Assembly: GCF_019334305.1 (NCBI RefSeq)
Contig: NZ_JAHWGH010000001.1
Span: forward strand, 124,001-188,000
Origin: Rossellomorea orangium
Lineage (GTDB): Bacteria; Bacillota; Bacilli; Bacillales; Bacillaceae_B
Direction: 5' to 3'
DNA length: 64,000 bases
Shown: one piece after another, positions 16,913-31,758 of the stretch
Numbering within the stretch: position 1 is the stretch's first letter
How the letters are laid out: each line of letters begins with the position of its first letter
Notes under the pieces: generated by a model
What the model saw: only the letters and a program-made list of their open reading frames with translations
Databases searched by the model: none
Told to the model about the DNA's origin: nothing
Position numbers and translations under genes: made by a program

Positions 16913-17371
16913 ATGAATAAAGAATTATTGGGTTCATTGGTCGGAAAGGTTGTTAAAGTGAACCGTGGAGGTCCTGAGTCGAGTACTGGAAAGGTTTTGT
17001 ACGGGGGGGATGATCACTTTGCCCTGCTGTCTGAAAAAGATGGGGTGGTTTACTACCATTCGGCACATGTGAAGAGTATTTCTCAAAACATCAAGTCTGG
17101 GTTGCCGGTTAAGGAAGAGCTGTCAGAAGAAGGATTGGAGTTTATGAAAGAGGACACATTGGGAGCTTTACTCACAAGCTTGAAATATCAATGGGTCAAG
17201 ATCAACCGCGGCGGCCCTGAAAAGATTGAGGGGATCCTTGATCATTCAAATGAGGATTACGTCACGCTTGTATTGAACGAAGAAGTTGTACGCCTGGCTA
17301 CGTACCATGTCAAGAGCATCAGCTACGGCGTGAAACCGGAAAAAGAAGAGAAAACAGAAGAAGAAAAGTAA
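16913..17371 (+). CDS. CotB-like spore coat protein (152 aa, two Sm-like repeats)
   Basis: The protein holds two copies of the CotB repeat. Residues 12-57 (KVVKVNRGGPESSTGKVL ... YYHSAHVKSIS) and 93-137 (WVKINRGGPEKIEGIL ... ATYHVKSISYG) match the B. subtilis CotB repeats, including RGGPE and HxKSIS. CotB is an outer-coat protein made in the mother cell. The long Ser/Lys-rich tail of B. subtilis CotB is absent here; the C-terminus is a short Glu/Lys run. GGAGG precedes ATG 16913. It is followed 27 bp later by a related gene. Late mother-cell (sigma-K) expression is expected, but no clear promoter was assigned. Confidence 0.85.
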   Translation: MNKELLGSLVGKVVKVNRGGPESSTGKVLYGGDDHFALLSEKDGVVYYHSAHVKSISQNIKSGLPVKEELSEEGLEFMKEDTLGALLTSLKYQWVKINRGGPEKIEGILDHSNEDYVTLVLNEEVVRLATYHVKSISYGVKPEKEEKTEEEK

Positions 17372-17397
17372 TTCTAAATTGGCAAGGAGGAGTATAG

Positions 17398-17994
17398 ATG
17401 AGTAATTTCAATGATTCATTAAAAGCATTAACAGGTCATCAAATCAACATCATGTTGAATGACGGCACGAAGCTGTCAGGTCAGCTGGCAGAGGTCAGTG
17501 CTGAAATTATGACCGTCTATTCAAGTGAAAACGAAACATTATATTATCCGATTTCACAAATACAGTCCGTAACGAAAAGCTCTAAGTACGTAAAAGCATT
17601 GCCGGTCTCCGGTGAACATCTAAAAGGGGAAAAGATTTCAGATGTATTGTCTCAGACCTTGCTGAACTGGGTGACAATCAACGGTACAGGCAGTGCTTCC
17701 TATTCCGGCATTCTTTCGGCAGTGGAAGATGATCATCTCGTCTTGACCCAGGGGAAGGACAGAGTTTACCTGAAGCATTCTTCCGTACTGAACGTATATG
17801 ATGCGTCTAAGAAGACGACTTCCACCGATACAGACAGCGGCTCGTCTGATTCGTCCGAAAATGCGTCCAACAACGAATCCGATCAAGCAACGTCTCAGAA
17901 GCAATCCTCAAAAAAATCTTCAAGAAAAAATGCGAAGAAACGGAAGCCTGCCTTTTACCTCGATGAGATTGAAGGGGCCAATTCTTCCAAGTAA
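17398..17994 (+). CDS. CotB-like coat protein with Ser/Lys-rich tail (198 aa)
   Basis: Residues 8-60 (LTGHQINIMLNDGTKLSGQL ... YYPISQIQSV) and about 88-132 (LLNWVTINGTGSASYSGIL ... YLKHSSVLNVY) are two divergent CotB-type beta repeats. They have lost the RGGPE motif. Residues 135-185 form a tail rich in Ser, Thr, Asp and Lys (SSKKSSRKNAKKRK), like the tail that is phosphorylated in B. subtilis CotB. The start has AAGGAGGAG upstream. It lies 27 bp after the first CotB-like gene and is codirectional. A structural coat role is likely. Confidence 0.75.
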   Translation: MSNFNDSLKALTGHQINIMLNDGTKLSGQLAEVSAEIMTVYSSENETLYYPISQIQSVTKSSKYVKALPVSGEHLKGEKISDVLSQTLLNWVTINGTGSASYSGILSAVEDDHLVLTQGKDRVYLKHSSVLNVYDASKKTTSTDTDSGSSDSSENASNNESDQATSQKQSSKKSSRKNAKKRKPAFYLDEIEGANSSK

Positions 17995-18230
17995 ACATGC
18001 TCTATTTAACATGATGAAACCCGGGATTGGGAATACACAATGAGCAGCATGTTTAATAAAAGAATAATCTCAGTATCCACTATGGGGTTTTCCAAGAGGG
18101 TGCTGGGATTGTTCTTATCATCTTGTCAAAAACTTCATCTTATCAAGCCGATTAGGTCCAAAAATGTGGACAAAGTATCTTGGCAAAGAATCAATGAAAT
18201 GAATAGCTACCTTGTTCAGAAAGGAGTAAC

Positions 18231-18908
18231 ATGCACATGAAAAATGTTTATTCGAAATTCACCGGAGAAGCGGTCATCATTGAAATGACTGGTAAAAAGA
18301 CCATCAATGGGTATTTAATCGAAGTCGGCAATGAAGTTCTGATTGTCTATAACGGATACGATTATATTTATATTTCTACATCTCATATTAAAAACCTATC
18401 GGTCGTATCAAAAGAAGCCATCGGGATCGATGAACCGAAGGATAGTCCCCAGCTTGAGCAGGAGGACCAGTTGTCACTGCGAAAGATCCTCACAACGGCC
18501 AAAGGAGTCTTCCTTGAAATCTACACAATGGGCAATCAGCCGATTCACGGCTATATTACGGGCATCATGAATAACTACTTCTCCTTCTATTCCCCTGTTT
18601 ACAAAACGATGTACATCTCCCTGCAGCATTTGAAATGGCTGATTCCTTACTCTACGAATCTGTCACCTTTCCGCCTCGCAAAAGAAAACCTCCCCGTCAA
18701 TCCATCGACCGCCGTCACCCTTGCGAGAAGCTTTGAGGTCCAGATTGAAAAATTGACGGGCCACCTTGTTGTATTGAATCTCGGCGTTAACGAAGAGTTG
18801 ATCGGTAAGATTGAGAAAGTGGACGGCAATATCATGGAAATAATCACGGCTAGGGGAGAATCTCTCTACTTAAATATGCAGCATATCCAGACCGTTCATT
18901 TGCCATGA
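18231..18908 (+). CDS. CotB-related protein with three repeats (225 aa)
   Basis: Three similar beta-rich segments are visible. Residues 9-57 read FTGEAVIIEMTGKKTINGYL ... YIYISTSHIKNL, residues 85-135 read TTAKGVFLEIYTMGNQPIHG ... MYISLQHLKWL, and 170-222 read KLTGHLVVLNLGVNEELIGK ... LYLNMQHIQTV. Each ends in a Y/L-x-[IL]-x-x-x-H[IL] motif like the HxKSI of CotB repeats. It is therefore a distant member of the same coat family. AAAGGAG lies just before ATG 18231; ATG 18237 is an alternative. A 237-bp gap separates it from the second gene, so it may have its own promoter. A terminator follows. Confidence 0.65.
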   Translation: MHMKNVYSKFTGEAVIIEMTGKKTINGYLIEVGNEVLIVYNGYDYIYISTSHIKNLSVVSKEAIGIDEPKDSPQLEQEDQLSLRKILTTAKGVFLEIYTMGNQPIHGYITGIMNNYFSFYSPVYKTMYISLQHLKWLIPYSTNLSPFRLAKENLPVNPSTAVTLARSFEVQIEKLTGHLVVLNLGVNEELIGKIEKVDGNIMEIITARGESLYLNMQHIQTVHLP

Positions 18909-18948
18909 AAAAAACCACCTTTCGATGAGAAAGGTGGTTTCTTCTTTA
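18906..18948. terminator. Bidirectional terminator between the CotB-like cluster and atpC
   Basis: AAACCACCTTTC / GAAAGGTGGTTT with a 5-nt loop, A-rich left and T-rich right. It serves the convergent CotB-like gene and the atp operon. Confidence 0.92.
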
Positions 18949-19371
<423 letters not shown>

Positions 19372-19375
19372 CTAA

Positions 19376-20794
<1,419 letters not shown>

Positions 20795-20849
20795 CTAGCT
20801 TTTGACAAAAACTTTATGAAGTCTAAACGGTCTAAATACCGTTAATGTT

Positions 20850-21713
<864 letters not shown>

Positions 21714-21779
21714 TCACCACCCTTTACATATTGTCAGATATAGGGAGGGGCTTTAAGAAGCCCTTCCCCCTATAATCCC

Positions 21780-23300
<1,521 letters not shown>

Positions 23301-23315
23301 TCATTTATACGAAAG

Positions 23316-24442
<1,127 letters not shown>

Positions 24443-24517
24443 CTATTCTCTAGTACATAGGAATGGCGAAGATAATCGTCAAGACGAACTTCGCCATTTA
24501 ACATGTGTCAGTTTCTA

Positions 24518-24745
<228 letters not shown>

Positions 24746-24807
24746 TTAATGTATAAGAAAAATATTTTTTACATATATGTTTGTCCACCGTAATGAACAG
24801 GTATATA

Positions 24808-25527
<720 letters not shown>

Positions 25528-25543
25528 TCACCTCTCTTCCCCG

Positions 25544-25918
25544 CTATTTATTAGTTTTGAAACTGCTGAAAAAATAATCTATCATAATGACAATATAGGT
25601 CGTCATTAATCCAATAATAAGACTTAGGAGATGAAATGTTTCTGGAAATCGTGTGGCAATGATGACTCCAAGGGCGGCTGCGGCCATACGGGAAGTGGTT
25701 CCTAACGATCTCACTTTTTGCCCGGCTACCACTGCGTCCCCGAACTTCGAGACCCGCTTGGTCATGCCCCAGTGCATATAAAGACTTAATAATGTCCCTA
25801 AAATTAACCCTAAGAATACTGATTTGTGGGTGGTGAATCCCCAACCCAGGACGTAAATAGATAGCACATAAAGTATGTATTTCCGCTGTCTATTAAACAT
25901 TTGATGGAGTTCCGGCAT
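25544..25918 (-). CDS. atpI: ATP synthase protein I (AtpI)
   Basis: A 124-aa membrane protein with four hydrophobic segments, about residues 14-30, 33-49, 75-93 and 97-115. It is thought to assist c-ring assembly or magnesium uptake and is not part of the final enzyme. Its place between atpZ and atpB follows standard Bacillus order. Charged turns such as KRVSKFGDAVVAGQKVR separate the helix pairs. Confidence 0.9.
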   Translation of the reverse strand: MPELHQMFNRQRKYILYVLSIYVLGWGFTTHKSVFLGLILGTLLSLYMHWGMTKRVSKFGDAVVAGQKVRSLGTTSRMAAAALGVIIATRFPETFHLLSLIIGLMTTYIVIMIDYFFSSFKTNK

Positions 25919-25924
25919 ATCTTA

Positions 25925-26146
25925 TTATTCTCCTAAGAAGAAATGTCGTACAGTTCGAAGCATCGCATAAATTCCTGCGGCGAGACCGAGGAGTAATCCG
26001 ATGATTAAAAAGAGTGGTGCTGAATCAACCTGCTGATCGATCCATCTGCCAAGGAAAATCCCGACCAGGATAGACCCGACAAGCTGTGCCAAAATGGCCG
26101 AATAAATCGCCATCGCTTTATATGGGCTTTCGTTTTTTTGACCCAT
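25925..26146 (-). CDS. atpZ: AtpZ family protein
   Basis: A 73-aa protein with two membrane helices (YKAMAIYSAILAQLVGSILVGIFLG and APLFLIIGLLLGLAAGIYAML) and the conserved GRWID between them, the mark of AtpZ/AtpI-type proteins. In other Bacilli AtpZ with AtpI forms a cation channel. The start at ATG 26146 follows GAGAGGTTGAA. The upstream ATG at 26161 overlaps this ribosome site. It is the first gene of the atp operon and ends 6 bp before atpI. Confidence 0.87.
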   Translation of the reverse strand: MGQKNESPYKAMAIYSAILAQLVGSILVGIFLGRWIDQQVDSAPLFLIIGLLLGLAAGIYAMLRTVRHFFLGE

Positions 26147-26265
26147 TTCAACCTCTCCCATTCAAACGAAATTTGAACATGAGGCAAGCATTTCAGACAT
26201 GATGCAAAACCGATTGCATAAGGGTTTTCGCATTGTGAAAACCTTATCATTTTACATCCTTTGTA

Positions 26266-26294
26266 AGCATACAATAGGGCTTAATCTATGTCAA
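26266..26294 (-). promoter_or_regulatory. Sigma-A promoter of the atp operon
   Basis: Minus strand TTGACA (26289-26294), 17-bp spacer, TATGCT (26266-26271). The leader before atpZ is about 115 nt. Confidence 0.85.
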
Positions 26295-26370
26295 TGCGTT
26301 CAAGTTAAAAAGTTCACAACCTATCCACGTGTTTCTATATTGTTCACATTTTCAACACATTTACTAGAAA

Positions 26371-26537
26371 AGCGTAGCCGACTGCTCAGGCCCGACAAGC
26401 ATAAGATGAATATGCCGGAAAGGCGCTCTTTGCCTTTTTGGCATATTTAGCTTATGACCTCGAGGGACTAGGAGGCGCAGCTGGACACCACGAAAGGCGT
26501 AGGCGGGTTGGTCTGGAGCGACAAGCATAAGATCAAT
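26371..26537. repeat. Structured dispersed element with near-duplicate ends
   Basis: A CCCGACAAGCATAAGATGAA-like end (26391-26410) and a GCGACAAGCATAAGATCAA end (26519-26537) frame a G-rich interior. A hairpin (ATGCC ... GGCAT) stands in the left half. It resembles element types I recall from Bacillus intergenic regions. No gene is visible between 26300 and 26740. Confidence 0.7.
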
Positions 26538-26739
26538 TGGCTTGACTATGAAAATTGCGCCTCAATCCAGAGACATAAAACTTCTATAGTACCGCTTCCC
26601 TACATACTCGCTAAAGTATCAATCTCATAGACACCCTACTTCACATGCCCCTCCATTATATAGAAGATTCCCTTATTGAGTAACCCTTGAATTTAATGTA
26701 AATACTTCCAACTGACTTCAAAATACTTTCGTTTTAAAG

Positions 26740-26787
26740 AATAAAGGTCCGTCCCTCAAAAAGTTGTTTGAGGGACGGACCTTTATT
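26740..26787. terminator. mnaA terminator built from two inverted copies of the 14-nt repeat
   Basis: AATAAAGGTCCGTCCCTCAAA and its exact complement form a 21-bp stem with a 6-nt loop. The stem consists of one reverse and one forward copy of GAGGGACGGACCT, followed by TTTATT on the minus strand. Confidence 0.92.
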
Positions 26788-26792
26788 AATGG

Positions 26793-27944
26793 TTATTCGT
26801 TTGGATCGAAGGATTTCGGACGTTCGTCCAGGTGACCGAACTGGTAGCGGATCGCTTGGGTGATCCGGTAGGAAGCCTGTCCATCTCCGTATGGGTTTGT
26901 TGCTTTGGACATTTTAGCATGTGCTTCCGGATCTGTCAGAAGTTCTTTTGCAAGCTTGTAGATGTTTTCTTCTTCGTTTCCTGCAAGCTTCAATGTCCCG
27001 GCTTCAATTCCTTCAGGACGTTCCGTTGTATCTCGAAGGACAAGAACCGGAACTCCCAATGAAGGTGCTTCTTCCTGAACACCGCCTGAGTCAGTTAGAA
27101 TCAAGTGAGCTCGGGATGCGAAGTTATGGAAGTCGATTACATCCAGTGGTTCAATCAGATGGATACGCTTATCGTCTCCAAGTACTTCATCCGCCACTTC
27201 ACGAACGGCAGGATTCAAGTGCACCGGATAGACAACCTGGATATCATCATGCTCTTCCACTAATCGTTTAATCGCGCGGAACATGTTACGCATCGGTTGA
27301 CCGAGGTTTTCACGACGATGTGCCGTCAACAATACCAAACGGTCATCTCCAACTTTTTCCAATACGTCATGATGATACTCGTCTTTTACCGTCGTTTTCA
27401 ACGCATCGATCGCTGTATTTCCAGTGATGAAAATACCCTCTTCTTTCTTATTTTCGTTCAGAAGATTCTGGGATGATTTTTCAGTAGGAGCAAAATGAAG
27501 ATCTGCCATGACGCCTGTCAGCTGACGATTCATCTCCTCTGGGAACGGTGAATATTTATTCCAAGTTCTTAGTCCGGCTTCGACATGACCGACAGAGATC
27601 TGATTATAGAAAGCGGCAAGGCTTGCAACGAATGTTGTCGTTGTATCACCATGGACAAGAACAATATCCGGCTTTGCTTCTTTCATAATTTTATCGAGAC
27701 CTTCCAGTCCGCGTGTCGTTACATCGATGAGTGTTTGACGATCTTTCATGATGTTCAAGTCATAATCAGGCGTGATATCAAAGATATTCAAAACCTGGTC
27801 CAACATTTCACGGTGTTGAGCAGTTACTGTCACAATCGTTTCAAAGTCATCTGGATACTTTTTCAATTCCAGTACAAGTGGAGCCATTTTGATGGCTTCC
27901 GGCCTTGTTCCAAAAATCGTCATTACCTTGATTGGATTCGTCAT
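26793..27944 (-). CDS. mnaA: UDP-N-acetylglucosamine 2-epimerase (non-hydrolysing)
   Basis: Interconverts UDP-GlcNAc and UDP-ManNAc for wall teichoic acid linkage units or surface polysaccharide. The 383-aa protein has a GT-B fold with FGTRPEAIKMAPL (residues 11-23), HGDTTTTFVA (Asp100) and HVEAGLRTW (Glu122), all catalytic-site motifs. TDSGGVQEEAP occurs in the C-terminal domain. It starts 18 bp after the upp stop, in the same direction. The terminator is a hairpin of two dispersed repeats. Confidence 0.95.
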   Translation of the reverse strand: MTNPIKVMTIFGTRPEAIKMAPLVLELKKYPDDFETIVTVTAQHREMLDQVLNIFDITPDYDLNIMKDRQTLIDVTTRGLEGLDKIMKEAKPDIVLVHGDTTTTFVASLAAFYNQISVGHVEAGLRTWNKYSPFPEEMNRQLTGVMADLHFAPTEKSSQNLLNENKKEEGIFITGNTAIDALKTTVKDEYHHDVLEKVGDDRLVLLTAHRRENLGQPMRNMFRAIKRLVEEHDDIQVVYPVHLNPAVREVADEVLGDDKRIHLIEPLDVIDFHNFASRAHLILTDSGGVQEEAPSLGVPVLVLRDTTERPEGIEAGTLKLAGNEEENIYKLAKELLTDPEAHAKMSKATNPYGDGQASYRITQAIRYQFGHLDERPKSFDPNE

Positions 27945-27962
27945 TTTTTCGCCCTGCCTTTC

Positions 27963-28592
27963 TTATTTCGTTCCGTACAAACGATCTCCTGCGTCCCCTA
28001 AACCAGGAACGATGTAGCCTTTTTCATTCAGCTTCTCATCAAGAGCGGCGATGAAGATATCAACATCAGGGTGTGTTTCCTTGATGGCATCTACACCTTC
28101 TGGGCATGCGACTAAGCACATGAACTTGATGCTGACAGCACCGCGTTTCTTCAATGAATTGATGGCTTCAACGGCAGATCCGCCTGTCGCAAGCATCGGA
28201 TCCACCAGGATGAAGTCACGCTCTTCCACATCACTTGGAAGCTTTACGTAATATTCAATCGGTTTAAGAGTCTCAGGGTCACGATATAACCCGACATGTC
28301 CCACTTTCGCAGCCGGGATCAACTTAAGGATTCCATCGACCATACCAAGACCGGCACGTAAGATAGGAACAATCCCTAATTTTTTACCTGCAAGGGTCTT
28401 CGCTTTCGCCTTGCTCACCGGCGTCTCTACATCAATATCCTCGAGTGGCAGATCACGTGTGATTTCAAAGGCCATCAGTGTTGCAACTTCGTCTACCAGT
28501 TCACGAAATTCCTTTGTTCCTGTTTCTTTATCACGGATAAACGTTAACTTATGTTGGATCAACGGATGATCAAATACATATACTTTGCCCAT
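27963..28592 (-). CDS. upp: Uracil phosphoribosyltransferase
   Basis: Salvages uracil with PRPP to UMP. The start is ATG 28592 ([10 protein letters not shown]), with AAAGGAGAG upstream, giving the standard 209 aa; the 5' extension in frame is not conserved. The PRPP-binding loop is [12 protein letters not shown] (residues 129-140), and the uracil-binding end [18 protein letters not shown] is present. A sigma-A promoter is visible at 28660-28688. mnaA follows and is probably cotranscribed. Confidence 0.97.
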   Translation of the reverse strand: MGKVYVFDHPLIQHKLTFIRDKETGTKEFRELVDEVATLMAFEITRDLPLEDIDVETPVSKAKAKTLAGKKLGIVPILRAGLGMVDGILKLIPAAKVGHVGLYRDPETLKPIEYYVKLPSDVEERDFILVDPMLATGGSAVEAINSLKKRGAVSIKFMCLVACPEGVDAIKETHPDVDIFIAALDEKLNEKGYIVPGLGDAGDRLYGTK

Positions 28593-28659
28593 TCGACTCT
28601 CTCCTTTAAATTCAGTTTTATGTAAAAATGGTTCTTCCACTTCATTTACACCTCAGACT

Positions 28660-28688
28660 ATTGTACATAAAAGACTATTTAAGAGCAA
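28660..28688 (-). promoter_or_regulatory. Sigma-A promoter of upp
   Basis: Minus strand TTGCTC (28683-28688), 17-bp spacer, TACAAT (28660-28665). Confidence 0.72.
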
Positions 28689-28816
28689 CATGAGATGGGA
28701 AGTGTAATGGAATCGTTAGAATTGAGAAGATTGGAGGTGGGATTAATCCCCATGATGGGGGCTTAGTTCATTTTTGACTCAGTCTATGGAGATACAAGTA
28801 CAGGGTGTGGCAGTGA

Positions 28817-28930
28817 TTGCGTCATTTTCAAGTTTTTTGCGTCATTTCAGGTGGGAATTGCGTCATTATTCTTTTATTTGCGTCGTTTTTTCATTTATTG
28901 CGTCATTTTACTATCTAATTGCGTCTTTTA
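28817..28930. repeat. Six-unit array of TTGCGTCATTTT words at 20-21 nt spacing
   Basis: TTG of each unit starts at 28817, 28837, 28858, 28878, 28898 and 28919, giving steps of 20, 21, 20, 20 and 21. GCGTC is kept in all six; the ends vary (CATTTTCA, CATTTCAG, CATTATTC, GTTTTTTC, CATTTTAC, TTTTACCA). It lies downstream of glyA and upstream of the upp promoter. There is no gene in this gap. Confidence 0.87.
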
Positions 28931-28951
28931 CCACATTACGGTAAATTAACT

Positions 28952-28999
28952 ACAAAAAAACCTCTGCACCAGGAACATCCATCCCTAATGAAGAGGTCA
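28952..28999 (-). terminator. glyA terminator
   Basis: Minus strand GACCTCTTC with AGAGGTTTTTTT after a longer loop, right after the glyA stop. Confidence 0.6.
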
Positions 29000-29006
29000 T
29001 CATCTA

Positions 29007-30248
29007 TTATCTTTCAGGATATAATTCAAATTTGCTTGTTAAATCCAACACACGCTTGCGTGCTTCTTCCAATTTTGCTTCATCTTCGTGGTTTTTAAGA
29101 GTCAACGCCATGATCGAAGCAATTTCGTCCATATCCTCAAGTCCGAAGCCTCTTGACGTAACAGCCGCTGTCCCGATACGGACACCACTTGTAACAAATG
29201 GGCTTTCCGGATCGAATGGAATCGTATTTTTATTAACGGTAATCCCGATTTCATCAAGGACTTTCTCCGCCACTTTACCAGTCAAGCCAAGTGAACGAGT
29301 GTCGATCAGTAAGAGATGGTTATCAGAACCGCCTGATACTAAATCGATTCCTTCCTTCACAAGACCTTCCCCTAAACGCTTCGCATTGTCGATGATGTTC
29401 TGCGCATACTCTTTAAACGAGTCCTGCAGAGCTTCACCGAAAGCAACAGCTTTAGCCGAGATGACGTGCATAAGCGGTCCGCCTTGGATGCCAGGGAAAA
29501 TAGACTTGTCTATCTTCTTCGCAAACTCTTCTTTACAAAGAATCATACCGCCGCGAGGTCCGCGCAATGTTTTGTGAGTGGTTGTCGTTACGAAGTCTGC
29601 ATACGGAACCGGATTCTGGTGAAGTCCAGCCGCTACAAGCCCAGCGATGTGAGCCATGTCCACCATTAGGTATGCTCCCACTTCGTCTGCGATTTCACGG
29701 AATTTCGCAAAATCGATCGCTCTTGGATAGGCACTTGCTCCCGCTACGATCAGCTTTGGCTTGTGCTCTAACGCTTTTTGTCTAACATCTTCGTAATTGA
29801 TCAGGTGCTTCTCTTCATCTACACCGTACTCTACGAAGTTATATTGAATTCCACTGAAGTTGACCGCACTTCCGTGAGTCAGATGTCCCCCATGAGATAA
29901 GTTCATTCCAAGGACCGTATCGCCTTGTTCAAGGATCGTGAAGTAGACTGCCATATTCGCCTGTGCTCCTGAGTGAGGCTGAACGTTGACATGTTCCGCT
30001 CCAAACAGTTCTTTCGCACGGTCGCGGGCCAGATTCTCGGCTACGTCCACATGCTCACAGCCACCATAATAGCGGCGACCTGGGTACCCCTCTGCATACT
30101 TGTTCGTCAGCACGGAACCTTGTGCTTCCATAACCGCTTCACTGACAAAGTTTTCAGACGCAATTAACTCGATCTTCGTTCGTTGACGCTCTAATTCATC
30201 TTGAATCGCTGCATAAATTTCCGGATCTTGCTTGGCAATCTTACTCAT
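29007..30248 (-). CDS. glyA: Serine hydroxymethyltransferase
   Basis: PLP enzyme converting serine and tetrahydrofolate to glycine and methylene-THF, the main one-carbon source. The 413-aa protein has the PLP lysine Lys226 in [15 protein letters not shown]. The active-site segments are [30 protein letters not shown] and VDMAHIAGL. Upstream bases CACGAACGTT (rc of 30363-30372) recall part of a PurR box, but only one imperfect half was seen. It is separated from ywlG by about 400 bp. Confidence 0.98.
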   Translation of the reverse strand: MSKIAKQDPEIYAAIQDELERQRTKIELIASENFVSEAVMEAQGSVLTNKYAEGYPGRRYYGGCEHVDVAENLARDRAKELFGAEHVNVQPHSGAQANMAVYFTILEQGDTVLGMNLSHGGHLTHGSAVNFSGIQYNFVEYGVDEEKHLINYEDVRQKALEHKPKLIVAGASAYPRAIDFAKFREIADEVGAYLMVDMAHIAGLVAAGLHQNPVPYADFVTTTTHKTLRGPRGGMILCKEEFAKKIDKSIFPGIQGGPLMHVISAKAVAFGEALQDSFKEYAQNIIDNAKRLGEGLVKEGIDLVSGGSDNHLLLIDTRSLGLTGKVAEKVLDEIGITVNKNTIPFDPESPFVTSGVRIGTAAVTSRGFGLEDMDEIASIMALTLKNHEDEAKLEEARKRVLDLTSKFELYPER

Positions 30249-30249
30249 A

Positions 30250-30640
30250 CATATCCCCCTTTAATTCATAGGCCCAACTGCTCTCAAAGCCTCTTTGATT
30301 CATTCAATCCCATTCTAACACGATTCACTAAAAGGCGAAATAAAAACCTCTAGTCAAAACGTAACGTTCGTGTTTAGAGACCCTTTTGAGGGACGGACCT
30401 CATGTGAGTGAGTTCACAATTATTCACCCGCGCCAACCACTCCCTTGCAAACAGCTTCACAACTACCTTTTTATGAGAACGACTCACCCCCAGAAACTAC
30501 TAACGCTCTTTCAAGTCCACCCCGGATTCTCCTTATTAAACATCAATCACCCCTTATCCCACTTAATCGTTCGGCTTTGACACCCCGTTTTCCGCCAAAA
30601 CCAAAATAAAGGTCCGTCCCTCAGGAACGAACCTACAATG
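30250..30640. other. glyA upstream gap with two 14-nt repeats in inverted order
   Basis: GAGGGACGGACCTC at 30388-30401 and AGGTCCGTCCCTC at 30610-30622 bracket about 210 bp of C-rich sequence on the plus strand. No gene is seen. A weak TTGACT is present upstream of glyA, without a convincing -10. Confidence 0.6.
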
Positions 30641-30642
30641 AT

Positions 30643-31185
30643 TTATTCGTAGACGGCACGTGTGCCGCCGATGAGTTTTGGCCTTGTTTTAGCCAGGGTG
30701 ATGTGTGCTTCGCCGAGGCTTTTTTGGCTGACTCTGATCGGGACGGCTACGTGTTTCAGGTGCATGCCGATGAAGGTGTCGCCGATGTCGATACCGGCGT
30801 CGGCTTTGATGTGCTCGACCATGACGGGATCACGGAAGGAATGATAAGCCTGTGTCGCCATCGCCCCTCCTGCTTTTCGGACAGGGACGACGGTGACTTC
30901 ATCGAGACCCCGCTTTTCAGCGACTTCCCTTTCAAGGACGAGTGCCCGATTTAGGTGCTCACAGCATTGAAATGCCAACGAAACGCCCAACGCATCCGCC
31001 CATCCCTTCAACTCGTCATAGATCATTTCCGCGACTTCGATCGTTCCAGAAGTACCGATGCGCTCCCCCATCACTTCTGAGGTGGAGCAGCCAACAACGA
31101 ATACTTGTCCTTTTTTCATCGGAACCTGATCGCTGAAATCTCTCAGGATCGTCTGCAGTTCTTCTTTCAATTGAGCGATTTCCAT
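30643..31185 (-). CDS. ywlG: YwlG family protein (TIGR01440/DUF436)
   Basis: A 180-aa cytoplasmic protein of the YwlG/DUF436 family, whose function is unknown. Signatures are [20 protein letters not shown] (residues about 29-48), [13 protein letters not shown] and [17 protein letters not shown]. Starts at ATG 31185 with AGGAG eight bases upstream; the GTG at 31194 lies inside that spacing. It begins 12 bp after rpiB and is probably cotranscribed, as in B. subtilis ywlF-ywlG-glyA order. Confidence 0.9.
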   Translation of the reverse strand: MEIAQLKEELQTILRDFSDQVPMKKGQVFVVGCSTSEVMGERIGTSGTIEVAEMIYDELKGWADALGVSLAFQCCEHLNRALVLEREVAEKRGLDEVTVVPVRKAGGAMATQAYHSFRDPVMVEHIKADAGIDIGDTFIGMHLKHVAVPIRVSQKSLGEAHITLAKTRPKLIGGTRAVYE

Positions 31186-31197
31186 GAAACCCACTCC

Positions 31198-31641
31198 TTA
31201 TTGTTTGTCTTCGTAAGCCGTGATCTTCCCTACTCGATTTGCGTGGCGGCCGCCTTCGAATTCCGTACCGAGCCACGTTTTGGCGATTTCACGTGCCAAT
31301 CCTGCTCCAATTACGCGCTCACCCATGGCCAGCATATTGCTGTCATTATGTTCTCGTGTCGCTTTTGCGCTGAATACGTCATGTACAAGGGCACAGCGAA
31401 TCCCCTTTACTTTATTGGCAGAGATGCTCATGCCAATCCCCGTTCCGCAGATCAGGATGCCCCGGTCGAATTCCCCGCTTGCCACTTTTTCCGCAACAGG
31501 CACGGCATAGTCCGGATAGTCGACGGATGTTCCGCATTCACAACCGAAATCCTCGTATTCCAAACCTAATTCTTCTAATAATGATTTGATTTCTTCCCTG
31601 ATATTCATGCCACCGTGATCGGATGCAATTGCGATTTTCAT
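31198..31641 (-). CDS. rpiB: Ribose-5-phosphate isomerase B
   Basis: Interconverts ribose-5-phosphate and ribulose-5-phosphate, or in some members allose-6-phosphate. The 147-aa protein has the catalytic Cys65 in GILICGTGIGMSI, Asp9-His10 in ASDHGG, and His98 in ATREHNDSN. ywlG follows closely. The call as RpiB rather than LacA/LacB rests on the CGTGIG context and on synteny with B. subtilis ywlF. Confidence 0.95.
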   Translation of the reverse strand: MKIAIASDHGGMNIREEIKSLLEELGLEYEDFGCECGTSVDYPDYAVPVAEKVASGEFDRGILICGTGIGMSISANKVKGIRCALVHDVFSAKATREHNDSNMLAMGERVIGAGLAREIAKTWLGTEFEGGRHANRVGKITAYEDKQ

Positions 31642-31716
31642 ATTCTCCCACTCCCCATAGCCTTTGATACGTTTTATTTTGCCACATCCTCTTCATTATA
31701 TAAAGCTTTTCAGCAT

Positions 31717-31758
31717 GAAAAAACGGGTATGAGGTCCGTCCCTCATACCCGCTTTTCT
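31717..31758 (-). terminator. Chemoreceptor terminator with a 14-nt repeat forming its apex
   Basis: Minus strand CGGGTATGAGG and CCTCATACCCG arms followed by TTTTTT. The central GAGGGACGGACCTC (31731-31744) is a copy of the dispersed family used as stem tip and loop. Confidence 0.9.

Noticed and set aside
30355-30380. PurR box before glyA
   Set aside because: Only one imperfect half (ACGAACGTT) was found; the second inverted box at the usual distance is absent.
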